Under the pieces are notes generated by a model. The model saw only the letters and a list, made by a program, of their open reading frames with translations, was not told the DNA's origin and made no database searches. Shown here piece after piece: positions 1 to 8,288 of a DNA stretch of 64,000 bases. Position 1 is the stretch's first letter. Each line of letters begins with the position of its first letter. The position numbers and the translations under genes were made by a program. The stretch comes from Paucisalibacillus algeriensis (GTDB taxonomy: Bacteria; Bacillota; Bacilli; Bacillales; Amphibacillaceae), in assembly GCF_000577245.1 (NCBI RefSeq), contig NZ_CBYO010000021.1:37829-101828 (forward strand). Reading direction: 5' to 3'.

Positions 1-263
1 CCAATTAGGTCGCCTATAAACTCAAATAAATCGCCAAAGGCTTCTTTGACCCCATCTATCGCATCATCAATGTTCTCCCACAAGCCATCGAACCAATTTG
101 TGATATCTTCTAAAAATCCCTCGTCAGCATCCTCGACCACCAAGTCTGTAGAAGCTATATCCGTATAGTTCGATTCTCCAAATGCCTGATGTGGCTGAAA
201 AAATGGAATCAGAAAAAATGCTATTAATATACTTAGTAGAAATGGATATTTTAACCCTTTCAA
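1..263 (-). CDS. Secreted protein, N-terminal part only (runs off the window)
   Basis: The frame opens at a TTG (261-263) preceded by a strong GGAGGGG ribosome site at a good distance, and stays open to base 1. The first ~29 residues form a clear Sec signal peptide: two lysines, a long Leu/Ile/Phe stretch, then Pro-His-Gln-Ala-Phe-Gly before a polar segment. The mature part seen so far is acidic and amphipathic (about residues 50-87, rich in Asp/Glu, Phe, Trp and Ile) with no domain I can name. A competing frame starting at 345 is rejected because it ends at 124 and has no signal peptide. The protein is exported; its function cannot be told from this fragment. Confidence 0.6.
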   Translation of the reverse strand, partial: MKGLKYPFLLSILIAFFLIPFFQPHQAFGESNYTDIASTDLVVEDADEGFLEDITNWFDGLWENIDDAIDGVKEAFGDLFEFIGDLI

Positions 264-434
264 TTAACTCCCCTCCTGTATCAATAAATCTAAAAATTTT
301 AAGGACGTAAAATATGTAGTTTGTTTCTTCAGATTTTATAAACAAAAATTTACTGTAGGGTCAATATACTAAATTATTATCCATTTATAGTACATGAGGA
401 AGGGTATTTGGAATCATTTTTATACTTCATTTTT

Positions 435-867
435 TCATATTGTAAGCATGGCCCCTCTTTCATCAAATGTTGAATCAGGATTAAAAGCGACCTCCCATAC
501 ATTATTTTCTGGGTCTGCAAAAGAAGCAGTACGCCCACCCCAAAATGCATCATCTGGTTCACTAAATATAGTCCCACCTATGTTTTTAACCTGTTTAATG
601 GTTAAATCAACTTGCACCGGTTCGTCCACATTAATTGAAAAAGTAACACCTTTAAATACATTTTTTGATGTAATAATTTCTAATCCGGTATCATTTGCTA
701 AATTTTTCAATTGGTTAGAGTGATAATAATACTCCAACTGTTTTATACACGGCATAATCCTCATAACCATGGTCTGTTTCTTCCCACTCTAAGTCATGAT
801 AGAATTTGCGAACAAGTGGTAAATCAAAACATCCTATAGTTATTAAACTAACCCTTTGAAGAACCAT
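435..867 (-). pseudogene. VOC (glyoxalase/bleomycin-resistance fold) protein, frameshifted
   Basis: Two adjacent minus-strand frames together make one VOC-type protein of about 143 residues. The first frame starts at ATG 865-867 after an AGGAGG site and reads MVLQRVSLITIGCFDLPL, then ends at a stop at 715-717. The second frame carries the C-terminal half with DPENNVWEVAFNP, typical of VOC proteins, to 435. A single extra base near 715-725 restores one frame (LLSL then NLANDTGLE). The start overlaps the end of the upstream HAD gene by 20 bp, so the two were cotranscribed. Either a recent inactivation or a sequencing error; re-reading this position would decide. Confidence 0.65.
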
Positions 868-1543
868 CTTTTATCCTCCTACTTAACAATTTATCTACAA
901 TTAAAGGTACTTCCTCCAAATCTTTCACTATAAAATCTGCTTTAACGTTCTCCCTTTGATAATCTCTTTTCCATATACCTTTCATGCCTACACTCTGAGC
1001 AGCCTTTACATCATTTTCCGGATGGTCTCCAACAAATATACTTTCAGACGGTAAAACGCTAAGTTTATCTAAGGCAATTTGGAATATTTGAGGTTCAGGT
1101 TTTTTTGTTCCTTCCCACTCAGATATAAGAATTGCTTTAAAGTATTTTTCAATACCTAATGCTTTAATATTATCCATTTGAAACTGCCCTTTTCCATTAG
1201 TAATCATTCCAAGAATTATATTTCTATTCCTTAATTCCTCCAATGTACTAATAAGGTTAGAAAAAGGAACACAATTATCTTTAAATTGATTGATATAGTC
1301 TTGAAGTAATTCATCCCACGTCAAACCTGTAATGTCAAATTCATCAACTAACTGTTGATACACTTCATCCTTCCAAACATAACCCCTATTATCTAGTTCA
1401 ATAAATCTTGTTATGTAATTATCCTTTGGAATATGATTTAACCATTTATTTAGTCGCTGATATTGCCTTTCAATAAAAACCTTTACTGACGCATCTCTGT
1501 TTAATAAAGTTCCATCTAAGTCAAATACAACAGCTTTTATCAT
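848..1543 (-). CDS. HAD-superfamily hydrolase (phosphatase, subfamily IA type)
   Basis: A 231-residue cytosolic phosphatase-type enzyme. All four HAD motifs are visible: DLDGT at residues 8-12 (Asp nucleophile and acid/base), the Thr of MITNGKG near 115, the Lys of GTKKPEP near 147, and GDHPENDV at 172-179 for Mg binding. An alpha-helical cap lies between motifs I and II, as in the subfamily IA phosphatases of the YjjG/Gph kind. The ATG follows a GGGAGTGAT site. It is the upstream gene of a pair with the broken VOC gene, overlapping it by 20 bp. The substrate cannot be told from sequence; small phosphorylated metabolites are usual for this family. Confidence 0.85.
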   Translation of the reverse strand: MIKAVVFDLDGTLLNRDASVKVFIERQYQRLNKWLNHIPKDNYITRFIELDNRGYVWKDEVYQQLVDEFDITGLTWDELLQDYINQFKDNCVPFSNLISTLEELRNRNIILGMITNGKGQFQMDNIKALGIEKYFKAILISEWEGTKKPEPQIFQIALDKLSVLPSESIFVGDHPENDVKAAQSVGMKGIWKRDYQRENVKADFIVKDLEEVPLIVDKLLSRRIKDGSSKG

Positions 1544-1604
1544 ATTCTATCACTCCCTGAAGATGATCCATTAGTTAAAAAGACCGCTGTATTAGCTATC
1601 TCGT

Positions 1605-1632
1605 TGTTGTGTTAAAGCACCTGTTAGCATGT
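1605..1632. repeat. Degenerate dispersed palindrome, copy 1
   Basis: Reads TTGTTGTGTTAAAGCACC on the plus strand, then TGTTAGCATG. It lies 3' of the kinase gene that ends at 1658. It fits the TTAAC-gcacc-GTTAG core of the family described under the findings, but its arms are weakly matched. Confidence 0.4.
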
Positions 1633-1657
1633 AATCTTTAATAAGTAGATCTCTGCT

Positions 1658-2224
1658 TTATATAGCATCCATTTTTTGCTTTTGTGCCTCTATATAGTTA
1701 TATACTTTTACTATATCTTTGTCATAGTCGTTTTCGATTTCAAAATACGTAACACCTGCTTCTAAACATTTGCTTTTAAATTCTTCATGTTCCTGGATTA
1801 GTTCCGCTATCGTTCTTTCTTCTGGCCAATTACGGCTTTCTATTGCATTTCTATAGTTTACTATTTTTGATGTGAAGTTTTCTTGAATATAATTTGTTGA
1901 AAAACCTAAGAAAACCGGAATAATTTTTTTGGAGTACTTGCTGTTAAAGTCTCTCATATAGTATGGCAATATATAGCATCCTTCCATAATGATATGTTGA
2001 TTATTCTCGATATTCGTCATGATAATCCCTTTTACTATAGGCCACAGTTTATCTCCAATCACTTCAGTACTATCTAGTGGTGTAAACCCACAATTCTTAT
2101 CCCCCCTATACAAGCCCATTTTTAAATGATCAATAGATAGATAAGGAATTTTATATTTTTCTAGTAAATTTTGTGCCATCAAGGTTTTTCCAGTACTACC
2201 TACAGCACTAATTAAAATAACCAT
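1658..2224 (-). CDS. P-loop nucleotide/metabolite kinase-like protein
   Basis: A 188-residue protein with a Walker A loop AVGSTGKT at residues 7-14, right after the first strand (MVILIS), followed by a short helix and a strand ending in IDHLKMGLYRG, the layout of small P-loop kinases (zeta-toxin, 2-phosphoglycerate kinase and shikimate kinase-like). A hydrophobic strand ending IIMEGCYILP is consistent with the Walker B strand. The C-terminal third is polar and helical. It probably phosphorylates a small molecule; the substrate is unknown. The ATG follows AAAGGGAG. It sits alone among accessory genes, with a degenerate palindrome just 3' of it. Confidence 0.7.
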   Translation of the reverse strand: MVILISAVGSTGKTLMAQNLLEKYKIPYLSIDHLKMGLYRGDKNCGFTPLDSTEVIGDKLWPIVKGIIMTNIENNQHIIMEGCYILPYYMRDFNSKYSKKIIPVFLGFSTNYIQENFTSKIVNYRNAIESRNWPEERTIAELIQEHEEFKSKCLEAGVTYFEIENDYDKDIVKVYNYIEAQKQKMDAI

Positions 2225-2358
2225 ATAGTACTCCCTTTCAATTTATTTGGTATTTAACCGGTACTTATTTCTCTATCTGCTCCGTTAACATAATAACTTC
2301 TATTTAAATACTAACATAATATTCCAAAAGTAATATTAGATTTTTATAATAAGAAAAA

Positions 2359-2403
2359 GGCGACCAAATTTGATCCCCTTGTAACGATTGCACCAGTTAA
2401 CAA
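2359..2403 (-). repeat. Dispersed palindrome plus hairpin terminator, copy 2
   Basis: Immediately 3' of the DUF1835 gene (stop at 2411), read on the minus strand, comes a palindrome (TTGTTAACTGG...GTTACAA, 2379-2403) and then a hairpin with arms GGGGATC/GGTCGCC (2359-2380) followed by TTTTTC. This palindrome-then-terminator order recurs after other genes in the window. Confidence 0.6.
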
Positions 2404-2410
2404 TACAGTG

Positions 2411-3457
2411 TTATTGTTTTTTTAGTTTCACACTATAAAACCTCATTGCTTTTGGAACACCTTCTATTTCAAAAACCCCATTCATGATTAAATGTCTTAC
2501 TCTGTACTCCACATACACATCACCGATGTATTGGTCTAAATATCCAATAACCTCACCAATAAGACGTGCTGATTTCATAAATCCATTATTCTTTCGCTCT
2601 TTATGTAGCTTTTTAGCTTTATTGATTATATAGTCATCATAATACGTTGCATCTACACTCTTTATTGTTTTATTTTCCCATACTCTTAGAACCTCTTGTG
2701 TGGAAGATAACTCTATCCAATCCTCCTCCAACTTTTTACGTTGCTTAGGACTTACCGGGGAAACCTTTCTACTTTTCTCATAAATTAACCTAATTTTTTC
2801 AATTACAATTTCTCCAGTGTGTAACGGGTAAAAATCAGAATCTGGTATTTCGAATTGACTTTTAAATTGTTGAGTTGTATTCATTAAGAAAATATCGTTA
2901 TGTTGATCTTTTAATAAATATAGAACATATCTTAAGGCAGTCTGTTCGTGAGAGTTTTCCCCAGCCCAAATAATAATCGGTGTATTATTAGGAATAGCGT
3001 TAATCAGTGAAGTAGTATTATGGAAATTATGTTGGTATTCATCTATATAACTATCATCATAAATTAGATGATTCTTTATCCACTCATACCTTTGATTAAG
3101 CCCCACCTTTTCATGCAATTGCCAAACTGGACCAATTGAAAACAAATCTGAGAATGAAATAACCTTTTCTTCGGCTTGTAATTCCATATCTTTTAATGCT
3201 GTTTTTAAACTTCCAGATGCTGAATCACCAAAGAGAATATGTACAACCTTATAGTTTTTATTATTTTTTATATCAGTTTGGTTTCTTTTATAATTTAGAA
3301 AATCACTATATGTTTTTTTCAAGTCAGCCACAAATTGCACATCAGTATATTGCTCTGTTTCATTATGCATATTGATTCGCAAAAGAAATTGAAATAAAAG
3401 TGACCTCACCTCGTCATCAGGAGAATTCTTAAGGATTCTTTTTAATTCATCAATCAA
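2411..3457 (-). CDS. DUF1835 domain-containing protein (with DUF3658-type C-terminus)
   Basis: A 348-residue cytosolic protein. After a helical N-terminus (1-65) comes the DUF1835 signature VHILFGDSASGSLK (72-85), then FSDLFSIGPVW (from 101) and a strand IIIWAGENSHEQTAL (161-175), as in Bacillus DUF1835 proteins. The C-terminal ~100 residues match the helical DUF3658 region that usually follows. The start is TTG at 3455-3457 behind a GGGGG site; the alternative inner ATG is much later. The biochemical function of this family is not known to me. It may be related to the effector half of the AraC-type regulator at 60.1 kb, which has a similar Trp-x-Gly-Glu strand. Confidence 0.8.
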   Translation of the reverse strand: MIDELKRILKNSPDDEVRSLLFQFLLRINMHNETEQYTDVQFVADLKKTYSDFLNYKRNQTDIKNNKNYKVVHILFGDSASGSLKTALKDMELQAEEKVISFSDLFSIGPVWQLHEKVGLNQRYEWIKNHLIYDDSYIDEYQHNFHNTTSLINAIPNNTPIIIWAGENSHEQTALRYVLYLLKDQHNDIFLMNTTQQFKSQFEIPDSDFYPLHTGEIVIEKIRLIYEKSRKVSPVSPKQRKKLEEDWIELSSTQEVLRVWENKTIKSVDATYYDDYIINKAKKLHKERKNNGFMKSARLIGEVIGYLDQYIGDVYVEYRVRHLIMNGVFEIEGVPKAMRFYSVKLKKQ

Positions 3458-3516
3458 TTTATTACCCCCTTTTAGGTTATATTACCACAAAAATTTAGTA
3501 CATCTTATTAAACACA

Positions 3517-3549
3517 AAAGGAGCTGCTTCTATAGATAGCACCTCCTTC
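3517..3549. other. Orphan hairpin between divergent genes
   Basis: AAGGAGCTGCT...AGCACCTCCTT forms a stem with mismatches and is followed by CTATATCTTCTTTTT. It lies upstream of both neighbouring genes, so it could attenuate the SRPBCC gene or end an RNA I do not recognise. Confidence 0.3.
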
Positions 3550-3644
3550 TATATCTTCTTTTTATGCGAATCAGAAAATTCTTTATTTAACTTATGAATA
3601 ATGGTATTCTACAAATGAAAATGTTTCCAAAAGGAGGATCTGTT

Positions 3645-4139
3645 TTGACAACCACAATAAATAATAGAACCATTATGAATGAGGTTACCATTAATGCCCC
3701 GTTACAATTAGTTTGGTACGCTTGGACAATCTCTGAACGAGTTTCAGAATGGTTCGCACCTGAATCAGTCGTAGAAGCTATAGAAGGTGGGGCTTATGAA
3801 CTTTATTTTATACCTGGAAATAAAACTGGAATGAATACCAAAGGTTGCAAGATTACTAAACTTGTAGCTGAAAAAGAATTACGATTCACTTGGAAAGGCC
3901 CAGATCAATTTGAATCTATAATGAATAGTGATAATGAATTAACTACTGTAAATGTTAGTTTTGAATCAGTTGATCCAAAAACTTCAAAAGTTATTGTTGA
4001 ACATACAGGATTTAAAGAAGATGATCAATGGAAAGAAGCATTTGAATGGCATCAGATGGCTTGGTCAGGAGTTCTAAGTAGCTTAAAGTCGGCTCTTGAA
4101 AAAGGTGAAGGCAATTTATGTTGCCAACCTATAGATTAA
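3645..4139 (+). CDS. SRPBCC / AHA1-type START-like domain protein
   Basis: A 164-residue single-domain protein of the activator of Hsp90 ATPase homologue (AHSA1) group. The pattern is typical: an N-terminal strand with VTINAPLQLVWYAWT, then WFAPE, a Gly-rich hairpin GGAYELYF, KGCKITKLVAEKELRFTW, and a C-terminal helix WHQMAWSGVLSSLK. The fold makes a hydrophobic pocket; ligands are unknown. I place the start at TTG 3645 because AAGGAGG lies 8 bases before it; the longer reading from 3594 has no ribosome site. The C-terminus adds a Cys-Cys pair (NLCCQPID) that is not usual. It shares a convergent terminator with the DUF4304 gene. Confidence 0.8.
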   Translation: MTTTINNRTIMNEVTINAPLQLVWYAWTISERVSEWFAPESVVEAIEGGAYELYFIPGNKTGMNTKGCKITKLVAEKELRFTWKGPDQFESIMNSDNELTTVNVSFESVDPKTSKVIVEHTGFKEDDQWKEAFEWHQMAWSGVLSSLKSALEKGEGNLCCQPID

Positions 4140-4151
4140 AATAGACTGCAC

Positions 4152-4190
4152 GAAACCATCTATTTGTCTCAATTTTAATAGATGGTTTTC
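4152..4190. terminator. Hairpin terminator between convergent genes
   Basis: GAAACCATCTATT pairs with AATAGATGGTTTTC. It lies between the plus-strand SRPBCC gene and the minus-strand DUF4304 gene and could serve both. A similar stem (GAAACCATC) is found at 49463-49495. Confidence 0.75.
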
Positions 4191-4223
4191 ATATTTCTGC
4201 GCTTACTTGGGTAAATTTAATTA

Positions 4224-4245
4224 ACCTGTCTCTTAGTACAATCAC
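4224..4245. repeat. Degenerate dispersed palindrome, copy 3
   Basis: AATTAACCTGTCTCTTAGTACAA, 3' of the DUF4304 gene (minus strand, stop at 4254). It matches the core TAACCTG-C-CC-TTAGT variant; decayed. Confidence 0.3.
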
Positions 4246-4253
4246 AATTTCAA

Positions 4254-4652
4254 TTACCTATTATTTTCCCAATATTCTTCAGCCTCGTATAGATGGCTCA
4301 ATACCTCTTTTGCAATATCCTCATATATATTTTCAGATTCACCTTCGACGTCGTACCTAAACCATTGACCATCATTATCTTTCAACCTAAACCTATTACT
4401 TAAGTCATGTGCAGTCACTTTATTAGGTGGTACTTTCTCCCCCCAAGAATGAATAAACCCTTCTGGTGAACATACCCCTATTTCAATAACAAATCCTCCA
4501 CCATACCTATCAAATTGGAATGTAATTAAATCTATTTTGTCCTTACAGATTCTGCGGAAATGAGGAAAAGATCCTCTAAACCCCCGATCCCTTAATTCTG
4601 AAACTACGATCTTCTTTAATTCTGAGATCATTTTGTCTCTTTCGTATGACAC
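4254..4652 (-). CDS. DUF4304 domain-containing protein
   Basis: A 132-residue cytosolic protein matching the DUF4304 pattern: a helical N-terminus (MISELKKIVVSELRDRGF), the motif RGSFPHFRR (25-33), a strand LITFQFDRYGGGFVIEIG, and an acidic C-terminal helix. Proteins of this family are small and often lie among accessory or toxin-immunity genes; no activity is established. The start is GTG at 4650-4652 after AGGTGGTAAG. Degenerate palindromes flank the gene on both sides (4224-4245 and 4698-4722), as for several other small genes here. Confidence 0.75.
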   Translation of the reverse strand: MSYERDKMISELKKIVVSELRDRGFRGSFPHFRRICKDKIDLITFQFDRYGGGFVIEIGVCSPEGFIHSWGEKVPPNKVTAHDLSNRFRLKDNDGQWFRYDVEGESENIYEDIAKEVLSHLYEAEEYWENNR

Positions 4653-5029
4653 CTTACCACCTCTTCTTATAATTCTTCATTTCTAATACTCACCATTACT
4701 GAACTAACCTGTCCCTTTACTTTTCCATTTCCTTCACATACTCTATGTTCATTTTACCAAATCCTCTTTAAACTCATATAAATAAACATACAAATAATTA
4801 TTGTTGTTTCACTTTCATAGATATAGCACAAATTAATTTACATTTTGGGGTACTTTTTATCATACAAATTTAGTTGATTATTGCATTAATGCCTTTATCA
4901 ATAAAAAAATGACTATCAAATTACCATACAATTTGATAGTCATTTTAAATTGGTCTTTTATTGTTTGCAAAAGGTAGCGGGACCCGTTTTCTTTACATGT
5001 TCAAAATGGATTCCTTCTATATATAACTA
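4653..5029. other. Gene-free stretch
   Basis: About 380 bp without a supported gene. It holds a degenerate palindrome (4698-4722, GAACTAACCTGTCCCTTTAC), AT-rich DNA, and the SDR terminator at 4909-4943. Confidence 0.6.
4909..4943 (-). terminator. Rho-independent terminator of the SDR gene
   Basis: A perfect 14-bp stem, ATGACTATCAAATT with AATTTGATAGTCAT and a 7-base loop, followed on the minus strand by TTTTTTATTG. A decayed look-alike sits at about 14811-14848. Confidence 0.9.
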
Positions 5030-5767
5030 TTATTGAGCTGTGTAGCCACCATCAACAATTAGAGAGTTACCAGTCATGAAGCTAGAATCATCGCTAGCCA
5101 TGTATAATACGGCTTTTGCCATTTCTTCTGGTTTACCTAGACGCTTCATTGGTGTCGCGTTTGTAAGGAATTCTCGATCAGTTTCCCCTAGGATTGGTGT
5201 TTCGATAAATCCTGGGCAAAGTGCGTTTACACGAATATTACGTTCTGCATATTCTAGTCCAAGAGAACGAGTTAAGTTAATTACACCAGCTTTTGCTGCA
5301 TTGTATGCTGCACTACCAGGCGCTCCAACCCATCCATACATGGATGCTGTATTGACGATGACACCACCATCAGCTTTCAAGAATTCTTTGATCGCACCTT
5401 GAGCAACTAAGAATACGCCATCTAAGTCAGCTTCTACTGTTTTTCTCCACTCTACATAGGTTAATTCTTCTGTTGGTTTTACGTTACCAATACCTGCATT
5501 ATTGAATAGAATATCTACTTTACCAAATGTAGATAATGTTGTTTCATAAATATTTTTAACATCTTCTTCACTCGTAACATCCGCTTTTACGAATACAGCT
5601 TCTGTACCTTCTGCTTTTATTTCTGCTTCAAATGCCGCACCTTTTTCTTCATTAAAATCTACTAAGACTAATTTTGCCCCTTCGGCAGCAAATAAACGCG
5701 CTGTTGCAGCACCAATACCAGATACTCCACCAGTGATGACTGCTACTTTATCTTGTAATTTACCCAT
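5030..5767 (-). CDS. SDR-family NAD(P)-dependent oxidoreductase
   Basis: A classical 245-residue short-chain dehydrogenase. The cofactor loop TGGVSGIG is at 12-19, NNAG at 89-92, the catalytic Ser in NTASMYG near 142, and Tyr155/Lys159 in YNAAK. An Asp in LVLVDF at the end of the second strand suggests NAD preference. The C-terminus DDSSFMTGNSLIVDGGYTAQ is standard for the 3-oxoacyl-ACP reductase / glucose dehydrogenase-like group, so annotation as FabG-like is usual, but a stand-alone member like this is more likely a catabolic or xenobiotic alcohol/keto reductase. It is divergent from a TetR regulator gene that probably controls it through the inverted repeat at 5879-5895. A strong terminator follows. 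Confidence 0.9.
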   Translation of the reverse strand: MGKLQDKVAVITGGVSGIGAATARLFAAEGAKLVLVDFNEEKGAAFEAEIKAEGTEAVFVKADVTSEEDVKNIYETTLSTFGKVDILFNNAGIGNVKPTEELTYVEWRKTVEADLDGVFLVAQGAIKEFLKADGGVIVNTASMYGWVGAPGSAAYNAAKAGVINLTRSLGLEYAERNIRVNALCPGFIETPILGETDREFLTNATPMKRLGKPEEMAKAVLYMASDDSSFMTGNSLIVDGGYTAQ

Positions 5768-5878
5768 TTGTCTATTCCCCCTGTTATAATATATAGGATA
5801 GCCTATTATTCTTGAAAAGATTTACATCCATATTGTAGTACCAATTTTGGGGTAATCCAATCATTAAAAAAACAGGAA

Positions 5879-5895
5879 TGTCTACTTAATAGACA
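5879..5895. promoter_or_regulatory. Candidate TetR operator between SDR and TetR genes
   Basis: A perfect inverted repeat TGTCTA-cttaa-TAGACA, followed within 16 bp by ATGTCTGTCTA, another half-site. It lies midway between the two divergent starts, where a local TetR repressor would bind. Inferred from position and symmetry only. Confidence 0.5.
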
Positions 5896-5963
5896 CATCA
5901 TACATGTCTGTCTATCACATACAATTTTAGTTTCACAAAAAGTTTATAATTGGAGGGACCTAG

Positions 5964-6563
5964 ATGGTGGAAAGTGTTACAACTCCGCGAAGAAATCGTA
6001 CAAAAGAACATTTACAACTAGCTCTCATTGATTTGATTAAAGAGAAAGGTTTCCAAGCTGTTACCGTTAAAGACATAGTAAACCATTCCCAATACAATCG
6101 AAGTACCTTCTATATCCATTACCAGGATAAATTTTATCTAGCAAAGGATTTACTAGACTCCATGCTTAAGGGGTTAGAAGAAGCTGTTGCTAAACCATTT
6201 GAAAGGATTAGAAAAGTAAACACCGTAAAGCTAAATGCCAGATCCTTTGAGTTCGTTTCTTATATTTATGAAAATCGTAACTTTTTTGAGTTGATAACCT
6301 ATCAAGATACGATTCCAGAATTGCATACGAAATTTCCGCAAACTATCTTGAAAATCTATCAGGAAAAGTTTCAATTTAAAACCATTAATAACATACCAGT
6401 GGACATGGATTTCTTCACACGATACACCGCTTATGGCTTTTACGGTCTTTTGTCTCATTGGATTGCTACCGGTTTTGCCGCAACTCAGGAGGAATTTATT
6501 GATGAGGTGATTAAGTTGGCCCGGACTCATATGGCAGTGGTTCGGTATGTTGGGGATATGTAG
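5964..6563 (+). CDS. TetR/AcrR-family transcriptional regulator
   Basis: A 199-residue repressor-type protein. The N-terminal HTH spans about residues 12-60 (LIDLIKEKGFQAVTVKDIV, then the recognition helix with NRSTFYIHYQDK). The C-terminal half resembles the TetR_C_7-type ligand domain (ENRNFFELITY, then FYGLLSHWIATGF), as in DhaS-like regulators. ATG at 5964 follows GGAGGGACCTAG. It is transcribed away from the SDR gene and probably represses it and itself in response to the SDR substrate. A GGGGAAG/CTTCCCC hairpin follows at 6681-6711. Confidence 0.85.
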   Translation: MVESVTTPRRNRTKEHLQLALIDLIKEKGFQAVTVKDIVNHSQYNRSTFYIHYQDKFYLAKDLLDSMLKGLEEAVAKPFERIRKVNTVKLNARSFEFVSYIYENRNFFELITYQDTIPELHTKFPQTILKIYQEKFQFKTINNIPVDMDFFTRYTAYGFYGLLSHWIATGFAATQEEFIDEVIKLARTHMAVVRYVGDM

Positions 6564-6680
6564 TGCTATGGGTAAATTATCTAATGAAAGTTCGTCCCAT
6601 CTTTTTTAATAATTGTCATTGGATTTGGAAAGGAGATACCATTTCGGGGATGTACTACTTAGTTCCAGCGAAAAAATGAA

Positions 6681-6711
6681 GGGGAAGGTTACTGTTGCTT
6701 AATTCTTCCCC
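6681..6711 (+). terminator. Hairpin after the TetR gene
   Basis: GGGGAAG pairs with CTTCCCC around a 17-base loop; there is no clear T-run. It lies about 120 bp after the TetR stop. Confidence 0.5.
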
Positions 6712-6812
6712 TATAATTCTAGTAATCTAAGCTTCACTATATACCGTTTACTAGAGTATTAAAGCCAGCTTATCATTTCTAATTTCGGGAGTGACAGCTA
6801 CCGCTTTTCGTA

Positions 6813-8099
6813 CTATTTTTCTTCCATTACCTTTTCTAATAACTGCTTCAACACATGTACGGCCATGACACAGTCGTCTAGTGAAGTCCATTCTTTAGGA
6901 TTATGACTAATTCCTTCTTTACTTCTAGCAAATATCATGGCTGCAGGTATTCGTTCACCTAATATCATAGCATCATGCCCGGCTCCACTTGGAATAAAAG
7001 TTGGGGTAATACCAAGTTTATTTACAACATCGGCTAACCTTTCCTGTAAGTCCCGTTTTATTGGTAAAGGCTTTATCTTTGTATTGAGATTCCACTTTGC
7101 TTGTAGTCCTCTTTGCTCTGCAACACTTTCTGCCTTTTGACAAATTAGTTCTACAAGTTGATCACGAGTTCTTTCATTAATATCTCGAATATCAACGATA
7201 AGCTCTACCTTCTGGGCGATTACATTAACACCATTAGGATGAACGTTTAGTTTTCCTACTGTTGCTACAGCTGTTTCGCTAACCTTGCTCGGTAAAGATT
7301 CGATTTCACTAACAAATATCCCCGCTGCAATTACAGGATCTTTACGACTACCCATTGGTGTGTTTCCAGCATGCCCGGCTTTTCCTTCAAATGTCACTTC
7401 AAGCCATGCAGGACCTGCAATGCCGTTCACAATACCAACCGGACGGTCAAATTTTTCGAGCACCTCTCCCTGTTCGATATGAACCTCTGCAAAGAATTGC
7501 ATATCCTTTTCCACACTTGCAGGTTGGAGAAATTCCTCTCGGCTACTTCCATATTCATGAATTACTTCATCGAAGGATTTTCCCTCCGCATCAATATATG
7601 TATCTAGAACTTCATTCGATAAATTTCCCATAAACGCATCACTGCCTGTAATTCCAGCATTGAACCGCGACCCCTCTTCGTCTGAAAAGATAGCGACCTC
7701 ATAGGATACTGGCGGAATATATCCCGTCTCCTTCCATGCCTCTGCAACTTCCAATGCTGCAAGAACACCTAAAACCCCATCAAAATTGCCACCACTCGGA
7801 ACAGTGTCCAAGTGGGAGCCAGACATGACAATTGGACCTTCACTTTTCCCCTTTAATCGTCCAAATACATTCCCTGCACCATCTGTAGTTACTTCAAGAC
7901 CTGCTTCCGTCATCCATTTACTAACTATTTCTTTTGCATGCTTCTCCTCAGGTGAATAACCAATTCGAGTAACTCCACCATTTTCCCCGGCTCCAATTTT
8001 GGAAAGTTCATGTAGTCTAGATGCTAATCTTTTTCCATTTATACCAGAATGGTCTAACTGTGTATTGTAGCCGGCTAGTAGTTTATCGTAAAGTACCAT
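6813..8099 (-). CDS. M20-family amidohydrolase (N-carbamoyl-L-amino acid hydrolase / allantoate amidohydrolase type)
   Basis: A 428-residue binuclear metallo-hydrolase. Visible metal-ligand motifs are GSHLDTVPSGGNFDG (His96, Asp98, Asp107), DEEGSRF (Asp140-Glu142) and AEVHIEQG (His207); the dimerisation-domain motif GHAGNTPMGSRKD follows, and SGAGHDAMIL lies near the C-terminus. HIEQG and GHAGNTPM are characteristic of the hydantoinase/carbamoylase branch, which releases ammonia and CO2 from N-carbamoyl amino acids or ureido compounds. I use ATG 8097-8099, which has AAAGGGGATAGG upstream; an in-frame start 17 codons earlier lacks a ribosome site. No hydantoinase or allantoinase gene is adjacent, so the substrate is open. 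Confidence 0.85.
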   Translation of the reverse strand: MVLYDKLLAGYNTQLDHSGINGKRLASRLHELSKIGAGENGGVTRIGYSPEEKHAKEIVSKWMTEAGLEVTTDGAGNVFGRLKGKSEGPIVMSGSHLDTVPSGGNFDGVLGVLAALEVAEAWKETGYIPPVSYEVAIFSDEEGSRFNAGITGSDAFMGNLSNEVLDTYIDAEGKSFDEVIHEYGSSREEFLQPASVEKDMQFFAEVHIEQGEVLEKFDRPVGIVNGIAGPAWLEVTFEGKAGHAGNTPMGSRKDPVIAAGIFVSEIESLPSKVSETAVATVGKLNVHPNGVNVIAQKVELIVDIRDINERTRDQLVELICQKAESVAEQRGLQAKWNLNTKIKPLPIKRDLQERLADVVNKLGITPTFIPSGAGHDAMILGERIPAAMIFARSKEGISHNPKEWTSLDDCVMAVHVLKQLLEKVMEEK

Positions 8100-8261
8100 G
8101 ATCCTATCCCCTTTCTCGGCAAATGTTGCTTTCTGAATGTTGTCAACCATTACTACATTCTATCATAGACGTAGAACAATTGGAGAGTCCGAGCAAGAGT
8201 ATACATCAACCTATACTATCTATTATTCTTTTTCCATAAGAGTTCATTCAAGGGTTAATCT

Positions 8262-8281
8262 GGGGCAAGAAATCTTGCCCC
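8262..8281. terminator. Possible hairpin after the DUF4145 gene
   Basis: GGGGCAAG pairs with CTTGCCCC around four bases. There is no T-run on the minus strand, so termination is uncertain. Confidence 0.35.
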
Positions 8282-8288
8282 ATGCATA

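Noticed and set aside
124..345. Open frame of 73 codons at the window start
   Set aside because: It is the wrong frame of the signal-peptide gene; the TTG-started frame has a ribosome site, a signal peptide and stays open to the edge.
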